NCBI RefSeq assembly: GCF_000002235.5
Contig: NW_022145596.1
Location: 1,420,852 to 1,484,851, forward strand
Direction of reading: 5' to 3'
DNA from: Strongylocentrotus purpuratus
Taxonomy: Eukaryota; Echinodermata; Echinoidea; Camarodonta; Strongylocentrotidae
Length of the DNA: 64,000 nucleotides
The position numbers were made by a program, and so were the translations under genes. This document shows, one piece after another, positions 32,736-44,605 of this stretch. The notes beneath the pieces are model-generated. The model saw nothing but the letters and a program-made list of their open reading frames with translations, was not told where the DNA came from and did not search any database. How positions within the stretch are numbered: the stretch's first letter is position 1; the number at the start of each line of letters is the position of its first letter.

Positions 32736-34328
32736 AAGAATGAAGCAATTTGGCAAATCGCTAATAGCTGGCGTTTCTGTTTGTTTTTCATTTATTTGTT
32801 TGATTGTTTTTGTGCTTTGCTTGTTGAAACATTATTTGGAACCTTTGCCGACAAATTTGAAAATACAACCATAATGAATACTTGTTTATAACCTTGTCGG
32901 TAAACTTAAAATCTAGAGATTTTTTTGGAGGGGTCTTGTTTTTCAATTTTCTGCAAAATGTGCACACTCCCCTTGTTTGTTCAAAATGGTCTAGCAACTT
33001 TTAGATTGTTAAGCCGTTCGTTTTCATATTTCCTTTTTGGCAAATTCCGCACGATTTGTCTCGTTTCCGTGAGATTTTTTAAAAATCAAATTAAATTAAT
33101 TCACATAATCTAACATTCAAAAGAAAGAAAAACGCACACCAGATGGAACAAATTGAAGCATTGCAATGAATTTCGTTATAAAGATGTTGCTTGCGGACTT
33201 AAAAAACAGGGAGTAACGATCATAATCATATCATTCAAATTTGTTCATATTCAATGATGATAGTTTTTTGCGTGAATCTTTCTATTATATTTATTTTCTT
33301 CATTTTAGAAAAAAAACTGTTCAATATACATCCATAAGAGATAGACATATTCTAAAACTGTAAATCGTACGCAAAAAGGGAGGGTTAACTATCTGTGTGA
33401 CATTTACGTACAATGCGCCGTAGAAAGCAGCCACTTTTGCTTCTTATTATCATTACATGCGTTTTAAGACAGCACAAAATTTGTTTGTTAGCTTCTATTA
33501 TTCTGTATACCTCCTGTCATTAATACGTGGGCTGTCACTCTCGTATCAAGGGACAAGGCATAAGAAGATATTGTCAGATTATCGATATGATTTATCCATT
33601 ACTTCTGGAAGAATCCTCCGAGTTTGGTAATCTCCATTCTGGCTAGGAGGAACAATGCTTAATGGACGGTTGGATTGTAAATAAGACGTCACGTGGATTA
33701 TATTCTTTATTCCAACACGGCCTGATATTTGCTGTCCTAGAAAAAGGAGATCCGACATTTACAATAACCATATGCCTCGTTTGGGGTTGCCAATGAATGA
33801 CTTAGTATATTTTGCAAAACGAGCCTCTTCTTCCGTTGTATAGAGCAAACCTCCGATATGTTGAGTATATGTGGAATCTATTAACCTACCGTGAAACCGT
33901 TTTATTATCCAGTTTTAGTTCGCTGATGTTTAATGTTTAATGTTTCAGGACATGGGAACTCTGCAAATTGGTAGGCTTTTCAGTATGATAATTCTCATCA
34001 TAAAAGCGGGATATAAAAGAGCGTATCGTGTCTGCGGATCATTCGTTTTTTTCATGATATGGTTGGTAACCCTGAACTAACAATGCTAAGTGCTAATATG
34101 AGAGGATGACCAAAGGCGTGTGTAGAATTTTTGGATGAAGGGGGCTGAAACATAATGTTGTAGGTCCCATCCCCCTGGTCCCAGTAAAGCACAGCGTCTA
34201 ACGGCCTCGGGTACAAGGTGCAGAGTATCAAAATACACATAAGTCTCGTCAATGCATTACTTTTTGTGTGACTCTTTGCCATTATCAACAATCATTACGA
34301 TATACATTTTTTAACTAAACAACTTATA
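32736..34328. other. No feature seen
   Basis: AT-rich, with short open frames of no recognisable family. Confidence 0.5.
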
Positions 34329-34330
34329 TC

Positions 34331-34422
34331 CCCCCCCCCCATTTAGAATATAGATGGTGGCAACTAGCTATGTATTGTCTTTAAAAAAATAATGACCCCC
34401 CCCCCACCACACACCCCATATT

Positions 34423-34454
<32 letters not shown>

Positions 34455-34475
34455 CTCTTCTCTTCTCTTCTCTGA
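34331..34475. repeat. C runs and (CT)n tract
   Basis: C runs at about 34331-34340 and 34397-34405 and a CT array at about 34423-34472. Confidence 0.9.
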
Positions 34476-34880
34476 TTCTTCAGCCTTTGTTCTTCCGACA
34501 AAGACCTTTGTGCCATCTGGTCATTTATCCTTTTCCGAATTACATGATAATTATTAGAGCAATGATTGAAATGATGATATGATGTGCAGATGTTGATGAT
34601 TGATAGGTTAGTATGATATTCAACCATATTGAAAAGTGTCCTTAAAAGGAAGCCAATGTATAAAATGGCAAATACTGAAACTGTTTAAAGGCTGTTCAGG
34701 GAAATTGAGGACTAGTAGTAAATCACATTAACTAGTACATAAATATGCATGTCAAAATGAACTCAAATAAAGATATTTGTTTTGCTCGTTTGTTGATCTA
34801 TTTGTTGTTTTTTTGTTAATATGTTGTAATTTGTTGTGGATCCTTCGTTCGTTTTTGTGGGCTTTTACTTATGCGATAGA

Positions 34881-35045
34881 AGATGGCGCTGTCTTTTGAT
34901 CAGAGTTTGGCCTACCCGGTTCGAGTTGGACACACTATGGCGACTACTGGTTTGTTGGGCAAGCACAACATGAAAGAAAATACGCCATGTTGTGACCCAG
35001 TGAAACCAAGTTGGCCAAACTCTGTGTATAGATGGCTCTGATCAA
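34881..35045. repeat. Short inverted repeat pair with AGATGGC motifs
   Basis: CAGAGTTTGGCC (34901-34912) is the complement of GGCCAAACTCTG (35013-35024). AGATGGCGCTG near the left and AGATGGCTCTG at the right add a direct partial repeat. It may be a decayed MITE. Confidence 0.3.
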
Positions 35046-35690
35046 TAGAAATGTTTACAACAGAGTCTGGTGTGAGGAATAACTATATCGCCAAGTGGGT
35101 TGTATGCACTGCTGGATTTCAGGTTGGCATAACTGCGCCGTGCCATCTCTGTATTAAAGACCCGATCTCATAATATACCTACCCTTATCATGTTCTGCAT
35201 TGCTCCCGTTAAACCCAAACTCTTGTTAAACCCCAAAGGCCTTTTCTTCTACCCCTTTTTCTTCTTTGCTAATCTGATATTTTCAAAATTGTGCCCCCTT
35301 TTCTTTTTAACGAATCAGCTTTTAATTGTGTATCAGCATGATCATACCGGTCAAAATCAAATGTACATTGCCTCTTATAATGCATATAATTTACACTATT
35401 ATGTCAAGTAAGCAAATTGTCTTCAGTAAGCAAAGTATTTCTTCTTCACCATCATCTTAAGGAAGCAAGGTAACTTCAATACGTTTCCAAAAGTTCTAGC
35501 AATATATCACACAGTTTAGTTAGAAGAATCAGGTCGACTATGAAAGGTATCTGTCTTTTAATGGGATCTTTTAGACGGGGGTATCAATCTTACCGGTGTC
35601 AGCCTGTTATCAAAAGTGATACCTTCATTTCCCTAAAAATGGCCTTCGTTGAACTCCAGTCAGCAGATCAAACTTACGAGGGAAAATATG
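35046..35690. other. No feature seen
   Basis: No gene or repeat recognised. A GT-rich stretch (about 35700-35763) begins just downstream and holds the LINE target site. Confidence 0.5.
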
Positions 35691-35699
35691 CAAAATACA

Positions 35700-35766
35700 T
35701 GTGTGATTGTGTGCGTGTGGGTGTGGGTGCGTGTGTGCGTGGCGTGTGGGTGCGCGTGTGTTGTGA
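35700..35766. repeat. GT-rich simple repeat and LINE target site
   Basis: TGTGTG, GGGTGTGGGTGCG and GCGTGTGTTGTGA units. The last nine bases, GTGTTGTGA (35758-35766), are the target duplicated by the adjoining LINE. Confidence 0.85.
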
Positions 35767-37006
35767 ATTTCATATGGAGGGGGAAAGATAGAATTAAACG
35801 GGCAATAATGTATCAGGATTATGACTTTGGAGGATTAAGAATGATTAATTTTGAAATGTCCGTTAAAATACAGCGCATAATGAGGATAAAACGTCTTTTA
35901 TATGGAGAGAAAAGTTTGGGATGGAAATTGTTTTTTGATCATTGCTTACAGTTTGTGGGTGGTAGATTTATTTTTTTATGTGATTATGATTTAAACAAGA
36001 TTAAACTCGTTTTAGATATTCCACCATACTATATGGAAATGTTGCAAGCATGGCAAGAGACAAGTAATTTAAGATATTTGGAGGGTTATATTAATCCAAT
36101 TATTTTTAATAATTAGAATATAATTTTATGTATAAATGTAAAAAGTATATTTGATAGATACTTGTTTGAAAGAGGGATTGTTCAACTGAATCATTTGGTT
36201 GAGAAAGGTCATGTTAAGCCTGTTAAATATTTTATGAACCTCGGTATGAAAGGTAATAATTTGCTTATGATTATTGATATTTATGATGCGATACCCAGGT
36301 TATGGAAGGATGATTCAGGGTTAATAGAATTCCTCGAGGTTGATTTGATAAGCTTTAATACTTATTTCCATATTTCTAGTAAAAAAATACAGTTTGTGGA
36401 TGTGGGTTCAAGAACAATCTATGATTATTTCATCAAAGCACTGCAACGAACGTATGATTTGCAGGTAAGGGATGGGCAAAATGATTATGATTTTATAGAT
36501 AAAGAATTAAAAGAAATATTTGTTAGACCAAGAATTACTATACTCATTAGAAAACAACGTGAATTTCAATTTAAATTATTGCATGGAGCCATATACACTA
36601 ATGAGCATCTTCATAGATTTGGTTTTGTTGGTGATAATTTATGTTCGTTTTGTAAGCAGGAAATAGAAACATACAAACATTTATTTTTATCTTGTGGGAG
36701 CGTTCAAAGGTTATGGCAGGCTTTAATACAACTTTTTGAGTTAGATGAAATTAAAGATTTAGAATGGCGAGATATATTTGTTGGGTTGGTAGGTAGTTCA
36801 TATAGAATAAAAATGTGTAATACTATCATTTTCATGGTGAAGTATGTTACATTTATGTCAAGATCGGGGGGGGGGGGCGAGTACTAACTTTAGAAAAGAT
36901 GAAAAAAAGCATTTTTAAGTATAGGGATGAGGAAAAGAAAATAGCAATTAAAATGGGAAAGCTAGGATCACATTTCTTAAAGTGGGAGCAGCTTAAGATT
37001 AATTAA
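35767..37006 (+). pseudogene. LINE ORF2-type protein, C-terminal third, broken
   Basis: The frame reads NFIWRGKDRIKRAIMYQDY, then GGLRMINFE, the conserved block just after the reverse transcriptase in L1/Tx1-type proteins (usual wording FIWxGKxxxIKxxxLxxDYxxGGLxMxD). Near 36550-36690 comes REFQFKLLHGAIYTNEHLHR, followed by CSFCKQEIETYKHLFLSCG, the cysteine-histidine motif of the L1/Tx1 C-terminus. Breaks are a TAG at 36114-36116, with the same frame resuming at once, and a frameshift in a G run at about 36866-36877. After the shift, TLEKMKKSIFKYRDEEKKIA continues to KWEQLKIN and a stop at 37004-37006. The endonuclease and catalytic RT core are absent. Assignment to L1/Tx1 rests on these motifs plus the poly(A) tail. 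Confidence 0.88.
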
Positions 37007-37512
37007 GATTTGCTTTCTTCTCCACCGTGAGCTTGTTAAAAGCGTAACTCGATTTTGCGGCCTGGATAACTTATTTAGTATATTTTTCTTAAGTTGAGAA
37101 TGTTGGCAGACATCCACTGAGTGAGTACTGTGTGTGTGTGGGGGGGGGGTGGGTGGGTGGGTGGGTGAGTATGTGTGTGAGTGGGTGAGTATGTTTGTGT
37201 GATAGAGGGTGAGTATGTCTGTGTGATGGAGGGGGCAGGGAGGGGGCAGGATTGTTTCAGTAAAATTATCTCCAGATTTGTTTTTTTTTGTAATATATAA
37301 GTAAATAACATTTACAATTGACAAATTATGTTTAGGTACTTATACGTTTACTTTGTTGCTAAGTTATATTATACTGCAAATAAGTATGTGTTTAATTATG
37401 TTTATGTCAAAGCATCAATATTGAACACGTTTATTTTATTCAATTGTATGTCATGGTTTGTATTACACATCTGGAGAAATAAAACAAAATTGTTAAAAAA
37501 AAAATAAAAAAA
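35767..37512 (+). mobile_element. 5'-truncated L1/Tx1-type LINE with poly(A) and 9-bp target duplication
   Basis: The insertion begins inside the second-frame protein at 35767. It includes a 3' UTR with GTGGGT and GTGAGTATG repeats and an AATAAA signal near 37478, and ends in an A-rich tail at about 37494-37512. GTGTTGTGA occurs immediately before it (35758-35766) and immediately after it (37513-37521), so both insertion edges are resolved to the base. A poly(A) tail, 5' truncation and short direct repeats are the products of target-primed reverse transcription. The 1,746-bp copy is dead. Confidence 0.93.
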
Positions 37513-37521
37513 GTGTTGTGA

Positions 37522-38100
37522 CTGTTGAATCAGAGCAAATTTCAAAAGTGACCTCGTTGTTTACGTTTTAATTCCTTGTGGTCCGATTAGTGTAATGGAT
37601 AAATTCATATTTCTCCTGTAACTACTAGATATTCCCAAGGAGATAGAACTGTAACTCCTTGATATCCCAGAGGTTGGTTCGTGAGTCAGGGTAATTGAAA
37701 TCAAAGATCGTTTTACAATGAATTATTCATGATAATAAAATTGACGTGATTCCTTGTTTATTAGTTTGCCTTCTTTTCAAATATATCGCCCATTACGGTA
37801 CCACGCGATTGATCTTGATATATTCGTGTATTAAATTACGTGATGGGTTAGGATACGTTTGAAAAATATTGAACAATGTTTATCTGTACAATGTCTTTAC
37901 TTCACTGGGATAGTCCTTAGGGGAGTTTGAACAAAAACAGCGATAGTGATAGAGATGTAAAGATATAAAATATAAGAGAGATTGATAGATGGATAGATAA
38001 ATATATGAATAAAGAGAGAAAGAAATAGAAAATACATCTAGTAGGAAATACAAATGTGAGAGGACACACAAGATCAGACGAAGCTGATAACATGGATATT
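37522..38100. other. No feature seen
   Basis: AT-rich flank of the LINE. Short open frames are not convincing. Confidence 0.5.
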
Positions 38101-38330
38101 TTTTTTTTTAGCAGATGTTTCTGCATTTATTGATAAATCAAATATAAAACATTCAAATAACAATAATAGTACATAATATAATTGATTTACATAAAGAGTG
38201 ACAGCTTAATACACACAAATAAAAATGCATAATTGAAAGCTTGAAAGTATGGGGGTAAGTAAAAATAATCAAGATAAAATTAATGCAGAGGCCAACTATC
38301 ATAAGCAAAGATGCTTGATTCGATAGCAGC
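38101..38330 (-). mobile_element. Possible minus-strand retroelement 3' end
   Basis: A ten-base T run (38101-38110), read on the minus strand, is a poly(A) tail preceded about 20 bp upstream by AATAAA (within CAATAAATGCAG). This is the layout of a LINE or processed-copy 3' end. No coding remnant was recognised upstream and no target duplication was found, so it is weak. Confidence 0.3.
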
Positions 38331-39281
38331 CGGGAAGGGGGGGGGGGTACATGGCGCTGTTATGGGAGTAAGTAGGTGAATAGAAAGTCACGTATAAAGA
38401 TTTTGTTTAGAAAGTATCTGAATAAAAAGTCGATATGAGGTAGATAGTTGCTGTTCATCGAGAATATCTAACCGTACTCTCCATTGGTTGACTGCTGACC
38501 CAATTGACCAAAAGTTTGGATTTTGATGAGAATATAATAGTTTATTTTTTATTCTAAAATTTCACATAAAGCAAAGTGATTATCCGTAGATTGTTAAAAC
38601 GTATTTTCTAAATATTGTGCTTGGTGAAGGTAACGGTACCCATGTAGAACTTACTTTTTATTAACGAAACACTTCTCTTTTTCTTTCTTTCGTTGTTTTC
38701 TGCCCGAAACATTCTTAATTGAATTTTGCACAATATGGCTCCCCTAAACGTGTAAAATTACATTCTAAAAATATGGCTAATTGCATTTACAACATGATGA
38801 ACAGTGATAAATGTAATTTGTGAAATTCTTCAACCTATTTAGATTTTATATCACGTAATTCCAATCGTTGGAAGGCCTACGGCTATTATTTTGCACTTTC
38901 CACATATGACAGAAAGGTCGAACAACTCATCCATTAAACTCATTTAACCTTTTGATTCATGATGGCCTCATTTTAAAATCAATTTATATTTTTTCGTTCT
39001 CTCCGGAATAGTAATTTTCAAAAGCATGTGGACTTTTTTCCTTTCATGTTTCAATGCTTTTTAATAACGCTTGGACGCTTTTTAACATTATTGTTAAAAG
39101 TTCGGAGCCCTATAATCTCTCTCTGTCTCTATGTGTTCGGCATATTCGGTATGTGTATTTCATGGTAAGAAGAGAATCGGTCTGTGGGTCGGTGACATAA
39201 AAATGTTGATGCTAATTCAAACTTATCAATTTATAATTATATATAGTTAATAATAATAATAATAATAACAATAAAATTATA
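38331..39281. other. No gene seen; short G run
   Basis: A G run lies near 38338-38347, and a TAA triplet array at about 39249-39267 sits just before the foldback element. Confidence 0.5.
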
Positions 39282-39676
39282 ACTTAGAGTAGTTATAGCA
39301 GTGACACCGGGGACGGCCATAGGTTTTGTACACGAATTTTTTCGTACTTATACTATTTCTAATTGACTCGTGTTCATTAACTTTGACATAGTCTATTTTC
39401 GAGAAAAAACGGACTTATAACACGCATGTCTATGGGGTTTTTTGAGGTCTTGACTTTTTGAATTTAATGAGGGATTTGTCATTTTAGACTTGTAAATTTT
39501 TTCGATAAAAACTGACTTATAACACGCGTGTCAATGTGATTGTGACTTTATGAATTTTACTTAGGGATTTTTTCATTATCATCTAGACTTTAAATTTTTC
39601 CGAGGAAAAATTGACTTTTAACACTTGTGGTTATAAGTCACTTGTGACTCCCACGTCAAAAAAATCAGAATTTCCA

Positions 39677-40037
39677 TACTTTCATTAATCTCGACTCTCA
39701 CACTTTCACCAATCTCGACTCTATTTATCTCGACTCTATGTCCATACTTTCACCATCTCAACTCTATTTCATACTTCCACCATCTCGACTCTTTTCATAC
39801 TTTCACCATCTCGACTCTATTTCATATTTTCACCATCTCGACTCTTTTCATACTTTCACCATCTCGACTCTATTTCATATTTTCACCATCGCGACTCTAT
39901 TTCATACTTTCACCATCTCGACTCTATTTCATACTTCCACCATCTCGACTCTATTTCATACTTTCACCATCTCGACTCTATTTCATACTTTCACCATCTC
40001 GACTCTATTTCATACTTTCACCATCTCGACTCTATTC
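39677..40037. repeat. 27-bp minisatellite in the left foldback arm
   Basis: Unit CATACTTTCACCATCTCGAC plus TCTATTT, about 12-13 copies, some 25-bp variants with TCTTTT. Because 27 is a multiple of three, it leaves long open frames reading histidine-threonine-phenylalanine-threonine repeats. I do not regard these as genes. The array begins with diverged units (ATTAATCTCGAC and CAATCTCGAC). Confidence 0.95.
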
Positions 40038-40318
40038 ATTCTGGACATACTTTGTATGTTGTACGACTATTGTGACGTAGAATACACACATCCATGAAAT
40101 AAAACACTATGTAGTACATAATTATATTTTACTTTATTTTACTATATTTGTTTCCGTTTCAATGTGGACAACTTTATACAAAACCAGATTTGAATACAAA
40201 AATAAGAATTGGTCTTGACTTTTTGAATTTAATGAGGGATTTGTCAAAAATTGACTTATAACACGCGTGTCAATGTGATTGTGACTTTATGAATTTTACT
40301 TAGTGATTTTCTCTGTTG

Positions 40319-41063
40319 GACTTAGTTTTTTTTTCAAGCAAAAAGTGAATTACAGCACGTGTTTCTATGTGAATTTTGACATTTTGAATTTTACTTAAAG
40401 ATCTTTAGGAATTATTGACGTTTTGAATAGTGGATAGGTATTTTATTTGTGGAACTGACTTTTAACACGAGTGTCTATGTAATTTTGACTTTTTGACTTT
40501 CTTTCTACCAGTATAATTTGTGTTTTACTTTCTAAGGAACCTTTACAACGCCGTTGTAGGTTGGATCAATATCTATTGTTCGATCAACTAAATAAAGGAA
40601 CGTGTATTTGCCCATACTGTGATCCTCGCATGGCAACACGGGGAAGCGTATTGCAGTCTATGTGTATAAAAGGTATTGACTTTGTATAGGTCTAGTTTCT
40701 TTTGTAATTGAATTACCTCTTTTCAACAATAGAACCGTTCTTTCTTATTGATCGTGTATTGAGTTTATGAACCTCTCAACAGCCTTTCGACAAATGAAGC
40801 TCGTTTTATTCCGCCCTGTTCGTACCGTCGAGTTCTTTGGACTTTCACACAACACTTTGATACTTATAGTTCAGGGCTATTTTTGGACTCTCTCAAAACA
40901 TCATCAAAACAAATTTGAATACACAGATAACAATTGCAATTTAGTCATGTTACTAGAGAACAGAGATAAAATATACAAAACATTTTTAACTAGAGACTAG
41001 AGAAATAGAACCCAAGTCACATTATTGTATTACTTCATCGTGAATATGTAAAAACTGTTAACA
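40319..41063. other. Spacer of the foldback element
   Basis: The first ~180 bp hold further diverged copies of the arm block (TTACAGCACGTGTTTCTATG and CTTTTAACACGAGTGTCTAT). The rest is unique-looking. The largest frame (40767-41000, plus, 77 codons) matches no family I recognise, and I see no transposase motif. Confidence 0.7.
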
Positions 41064-41354
41064 CAACAGAGAAAATCACTAAGTAAAATTCATAAAGTCA
41101 CAATCACATTGACACGCGTGTTATAAGTCAGTTTTTATCGAAAAAATTTACAAGTCTAAAATGACAAATCCCTCATTAAATTCAAAAAGTCAAGACCAAT
41201 TCTTATTTTTGTATTCAAATCTGGTTTTGTATAAAGTTGTCCACATTGAAACGGAAACAAATATAGTAAAATAAAGTAAAATATAATTATGTACTACATA
41301 GTGTTTTATTTCATGGATGTGTGTATTCTACGTCACAATATACAAAGTATGTCC

Positions 41355-41774
41355 AGAATGAATAGAGTCGAGATGGTGAAAGTATGAAATAGAGTCGAGA
41401 TGGTGAAAGTATGAAATAGAGTTGAGATGGCGAAAGTATGAAATAGACTCGAGATGGTGAAAGTATGAAATAGAGTCGAGATGGTGAAAGTATGAAATAG
41501 AGTCGAGATGGTGAAAGTATGAATAGAGTCGAGATGGTGAAAGTATGAAATAGAGTTGAGATGGCGAAAGTATGAAATAGACTCGAGATGGTGAAAGTAT
41601 GAAATAGAGTCGAGATGGTGAAAATATGAAATAGAGTCGAGATGGTGAAAGTATGAAAAGAGTCGAGATGGTGGAAGTATGAAATAGAGTCGAGATGTTG
41701 AAAGTATGGAAATAGAGTCGAGATAAATAGAGTCAAGATTGGTGAAAGTGTGAGAGTCGAGATTAATGAAAGTA
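41355..41774. repeat. 27-bp minisatellite in the right foldback arm
   Basis: Reverse complement of the left-arm array (GAAATAGAGTCGAGATGGTG plus AAAGTAT). It is about 60 bp longer than the left array, so the two arrays differ by roughly two units and carry different variant units (GTTGAGATGGCG and GACTCGAGATGG). Confidence 0.95.
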
Positions 41775-42168
41775 TGGAAATTCTGATTTTTTGACGTGGG
41801 AGTCACAAGTGACTTATAACCACAAGTGTTAAAAGTCAATTTTTCCTCGAAAAAATTTAAAGTCTAGATGATAATGAAAAAATCACTAAGTAAAATTCAT
41901 AAAGTCACAATCACATTGACACGCGTGTTATAAGTCAGTTTTTATCGAAAAAATTTACAAGTCTAAAATGACAAATCCCTCATTAAATTCAAAAAGTCAA
42001 GACCTCAAAAAACCCCATAGACATGCGTGTTATAAGTCCGTTTTTTCTCGAAAATAGACTATGTCAAAGTTAATGTACACGAGTCAATTAGAAATAGTAT
42101 AAGTACGAAAAAATTCGTGTACAAAACTTATGGCCGTCCCCGATGTCACTGCTATAACTACTACTTAG

Positions 42169-43560
42169 GCTTCTATAGCGTATTTCTTCTTCAGAGAAAG
42201 TAACAATGCGCTTTACACTAATAAAAAAAAATCCACATAACTACTAATAATTCATGAACTAAAGAAATATCAAGGAAAAAATTACTAATAAATCATTATA
42301 AACAGTTGTAGGTAGATTGGATTGGTATGTAAGAAAAGTGGAGTAGCCTAAAGTAAAAGAGTGAAACTAAATGCTCATGATTCTTGACGTGAGAGCAGAT
42401 CAAGAGATGGAATGATTATCATTCTTTCATGACCTTCTCAACCCTGCCAATACTCTCTCCAAAATGTCTCCAAGGACCCGGCATGTCAAGTTTCCAAACT
42501 AAGTCTGGCCTTGGAAAAATTCTCGGTCAACTGCATCTATAAGATTAGATGGTAGGAAGTGGTGTGACGGCCCCGTCTGAATGTCTAATAGAGAAGCGGC
42601 TAGCTGATGGAGTTGGCATTTGGCGTTGGCACAAGCGACATGCACCACAGACATTGTCAACATCGATAGAACACTCTGTGTAAATACCGTGAATTTTTGG
42701 TAATGCTGAGCGCGGAAAATTATAACTAGTGGTGTTTATCTCCTCCGCAACAAGTGCGCGGGAAAACTTGGCAGACGGATCGCTCTTTCCATCCTCCTTT
42801 TCATTCTCATTTTGGGTATCAGCTATTGAGCTGGAACAAAGTTAACAAGGAATGCACTTTACTCGAATGATTGAACTAATTACGTTTTACAGAGGAGATT
42901 GCCTATTTACAACGCATTTTGCCCTTCGTCATTGACCTTAATTTCATAATTACCACCACTACTAAATGGATGGTAGGGTCTCGTCACCTTTGTCCGTTAG
43001 ATCAGAACGCATCGTTTCTAATTGTCAGACATGGCTGATAGGCCGTATCTCTATGGAATTACATATGCAGCTTGGTATTAATACTCTCAATGTTCTCAAA
43101 GGCACTTTGGTAGCTTAAGAAAGCAAGGCATGTTGTCTAATCCACTGGAAAAAAGACTGTGAAGGTTTATTTAACCTAATTGATGCTGATTAATTATCCA
43201 TCCTAATTAGATGCATAATTCATACCTCTATTTGGATGAAAATGCAGAAGAGCCTAGGTTGATAACCATTAGGAGGATCGTTATTTTCAAAACCTGATTT
43301 TGATGTACTTATTTGAAGATACATGTATCTATTAGGTCTATTGAATTTCAAAATAATAAGAATATTTTATCCTTACACAATAACATAATATCAGTTTAGT
43401 TCTAACTGTTACTTATTAAGAAATGAAATTTGATAAATGAACGTATATCTAAATTTGTTTGTGTATACAAATTACTATCTTAATCTTGTCTTTTGTCATT
43501 ATTTTCTTCATTATGACCATTTTTTTTTTCTCCATATTCCACAACACACAAGAAAAAACA
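42169..43560. other. No gene seen
   Basis: Near the element, TCTATAGCGTATTTC...AATGCGCTTTACA weakly recalls an L2-like tail on the minus strand. The rest is unremarkable. Confidence 0.45.
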
Positions 43561-43573
43561 CATCCATGTTACT

Positions 43574-43693
43574 ATATTGATGACATCAACATCATCATCG
43601 TCATCATCAACATCATCATGATAATCATCACCACATCATTGCCGTCATAATCATCATCATCATCAATAACTTTCCGATCATCATTGTCATCGT
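43574..43693. repeat. ATC/ATT trinucleotide-rich stretch
   Basis: Many CATCAT and ATCATC units with interruptions. Confidence 0.8.
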
Positions 43694-44280
43694 TTTTTAA
43701 GCACCGTTGCAACAGTCACCTAAATAACATTTTATATAAACGAAGGAGATCGTACTATATCACAAGTTTATGCGAGAATCCTTGTAATATACCACGACAT
43801 CCAACATGCCATAAACATTACATAAACTACCGCTTTTCGACAAGATTTCTTCACTCAACCATACACATGGCTGAAAATAATATTTTCTACCATCTCTCTT
43901 TATTTGGAGGTCAGTTCTATCTGTAACGCCGTCCAAGAAGCGGATATTAAAAGGAAACCCTTGAGGTGTGTTTCCATCTCTCTATGGAGATCAATACACC
44001 TTGAGGATTAACACTGGTTTTCATTCATATCATCCCGTCACTCAGTGAAATATTAATGGCTTTGGTCCCTTTAGGGGGCTTCATGCATACACCTTTTATT
44101 GCGAATTAGCTGCTCTAGATTCAGTTGTATGCCCTTCTCATACCTTTATTTTTCTTTGTCATTTTTGTTGTTGTTGGCGCTGTTGTTTTTCTCTGCGTCT
44201 AGCGCTGTTTCTTATAGTATGACTATACACAGACCATCATATACATCTATGATACATGTCAGGTATCTTTTTCCCTCCTT
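43694..44280. other. No feature seen
   Basis: Short open frames on the plus strand have no recognisable family. Confidence 0.5.
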
Positions 44281-44281
44281 T

Positions 44282-44356
44282 TCCTTCTTCTTCTACTTCT
44301 TTATCTTCTTCTTCTTCTTCTTCTTTATTTTCTTCTTCTTCTACTTCTTCTCCTCC
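44282..44356. repeat. TTC-rich tract
   Basis: TTCTTCTTC units with TAC and TAT interruptions. Confidence 0.9.
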
Positions 44357-44471
44357 TTTTTTCAATATTGCCACTAACTCGACCACTAACTTCTTGTTTC
44401 TATCCTTCTCGTGACGACCATATTCACATCTTCATTGGATCTCTGTAAAACGATTTTAGTCTTCATCCATC

Positions 44472-44475
<4 letters not shown>

Positions 44476-44509
<34 letters not shown>

Positions 44510-44570
44510 TATATCTCTATCTCTCTCTCTATCGCTCTCACTCTATCTTCTATCTATCTCAATAGCTCTT

Positions 44571-44605
<35 letters not shown>

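Larger units (their letters stand above)
39288..42162. mobile_element. 2.9-kb foldback element with >1-kb arms, AG...CT ends and 6-bp target duplication
   Basis: Left arm 39288-40318 and right arm 41064-42162 are inverted copies with only scattered mismatches by eye; the spacer is 745 bp. The left end is AGTAGTTATAGCAGTGACAC and the right end, reverse-complemented, AGTAGTTATAGCAGTGACAT. ACTTAG occurs directly outside each end (39282-39287 and 42163-42168). From the tip inward each arm holds a roughly 250-bp unique segment, related blocks of about 100 bp containing GACTTATAACACGCGTGTC, a 27-bp minisatellite, and a segment ending at CTCTGTTG. AG...CT termini, long inverted repeats and a 6-bp duplication fit Polinton/Maverick elements; Dada-type elements also make 6-7 bp duplications. 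No polymerase, integrase or capsid frame is present, so any such link is by termini only. Confidence 0.88.

Noticed and set aside
34105..34150. GGCGTGTGTAGAATTTTTGG as a hAT left end
   Set aside because: Poor match to the CAGGGGCGTA-type ends and no partner terminus.
40767..41000. 77-codon frame in the foldback spacer as a possible transposase remnant
   Set aside because: No catalytic motif or zinc-finger pattern is visible; kept only as part of the spacer description.
39738..41839. Frames of 119, 141 and 168 codons
   Set aside because: They are the 27-bp minisatellite read in frame (His-Thr-Phe-Thr-Ile-Ser-Thr-Leu-Phe), mirrored in both foldback arms.
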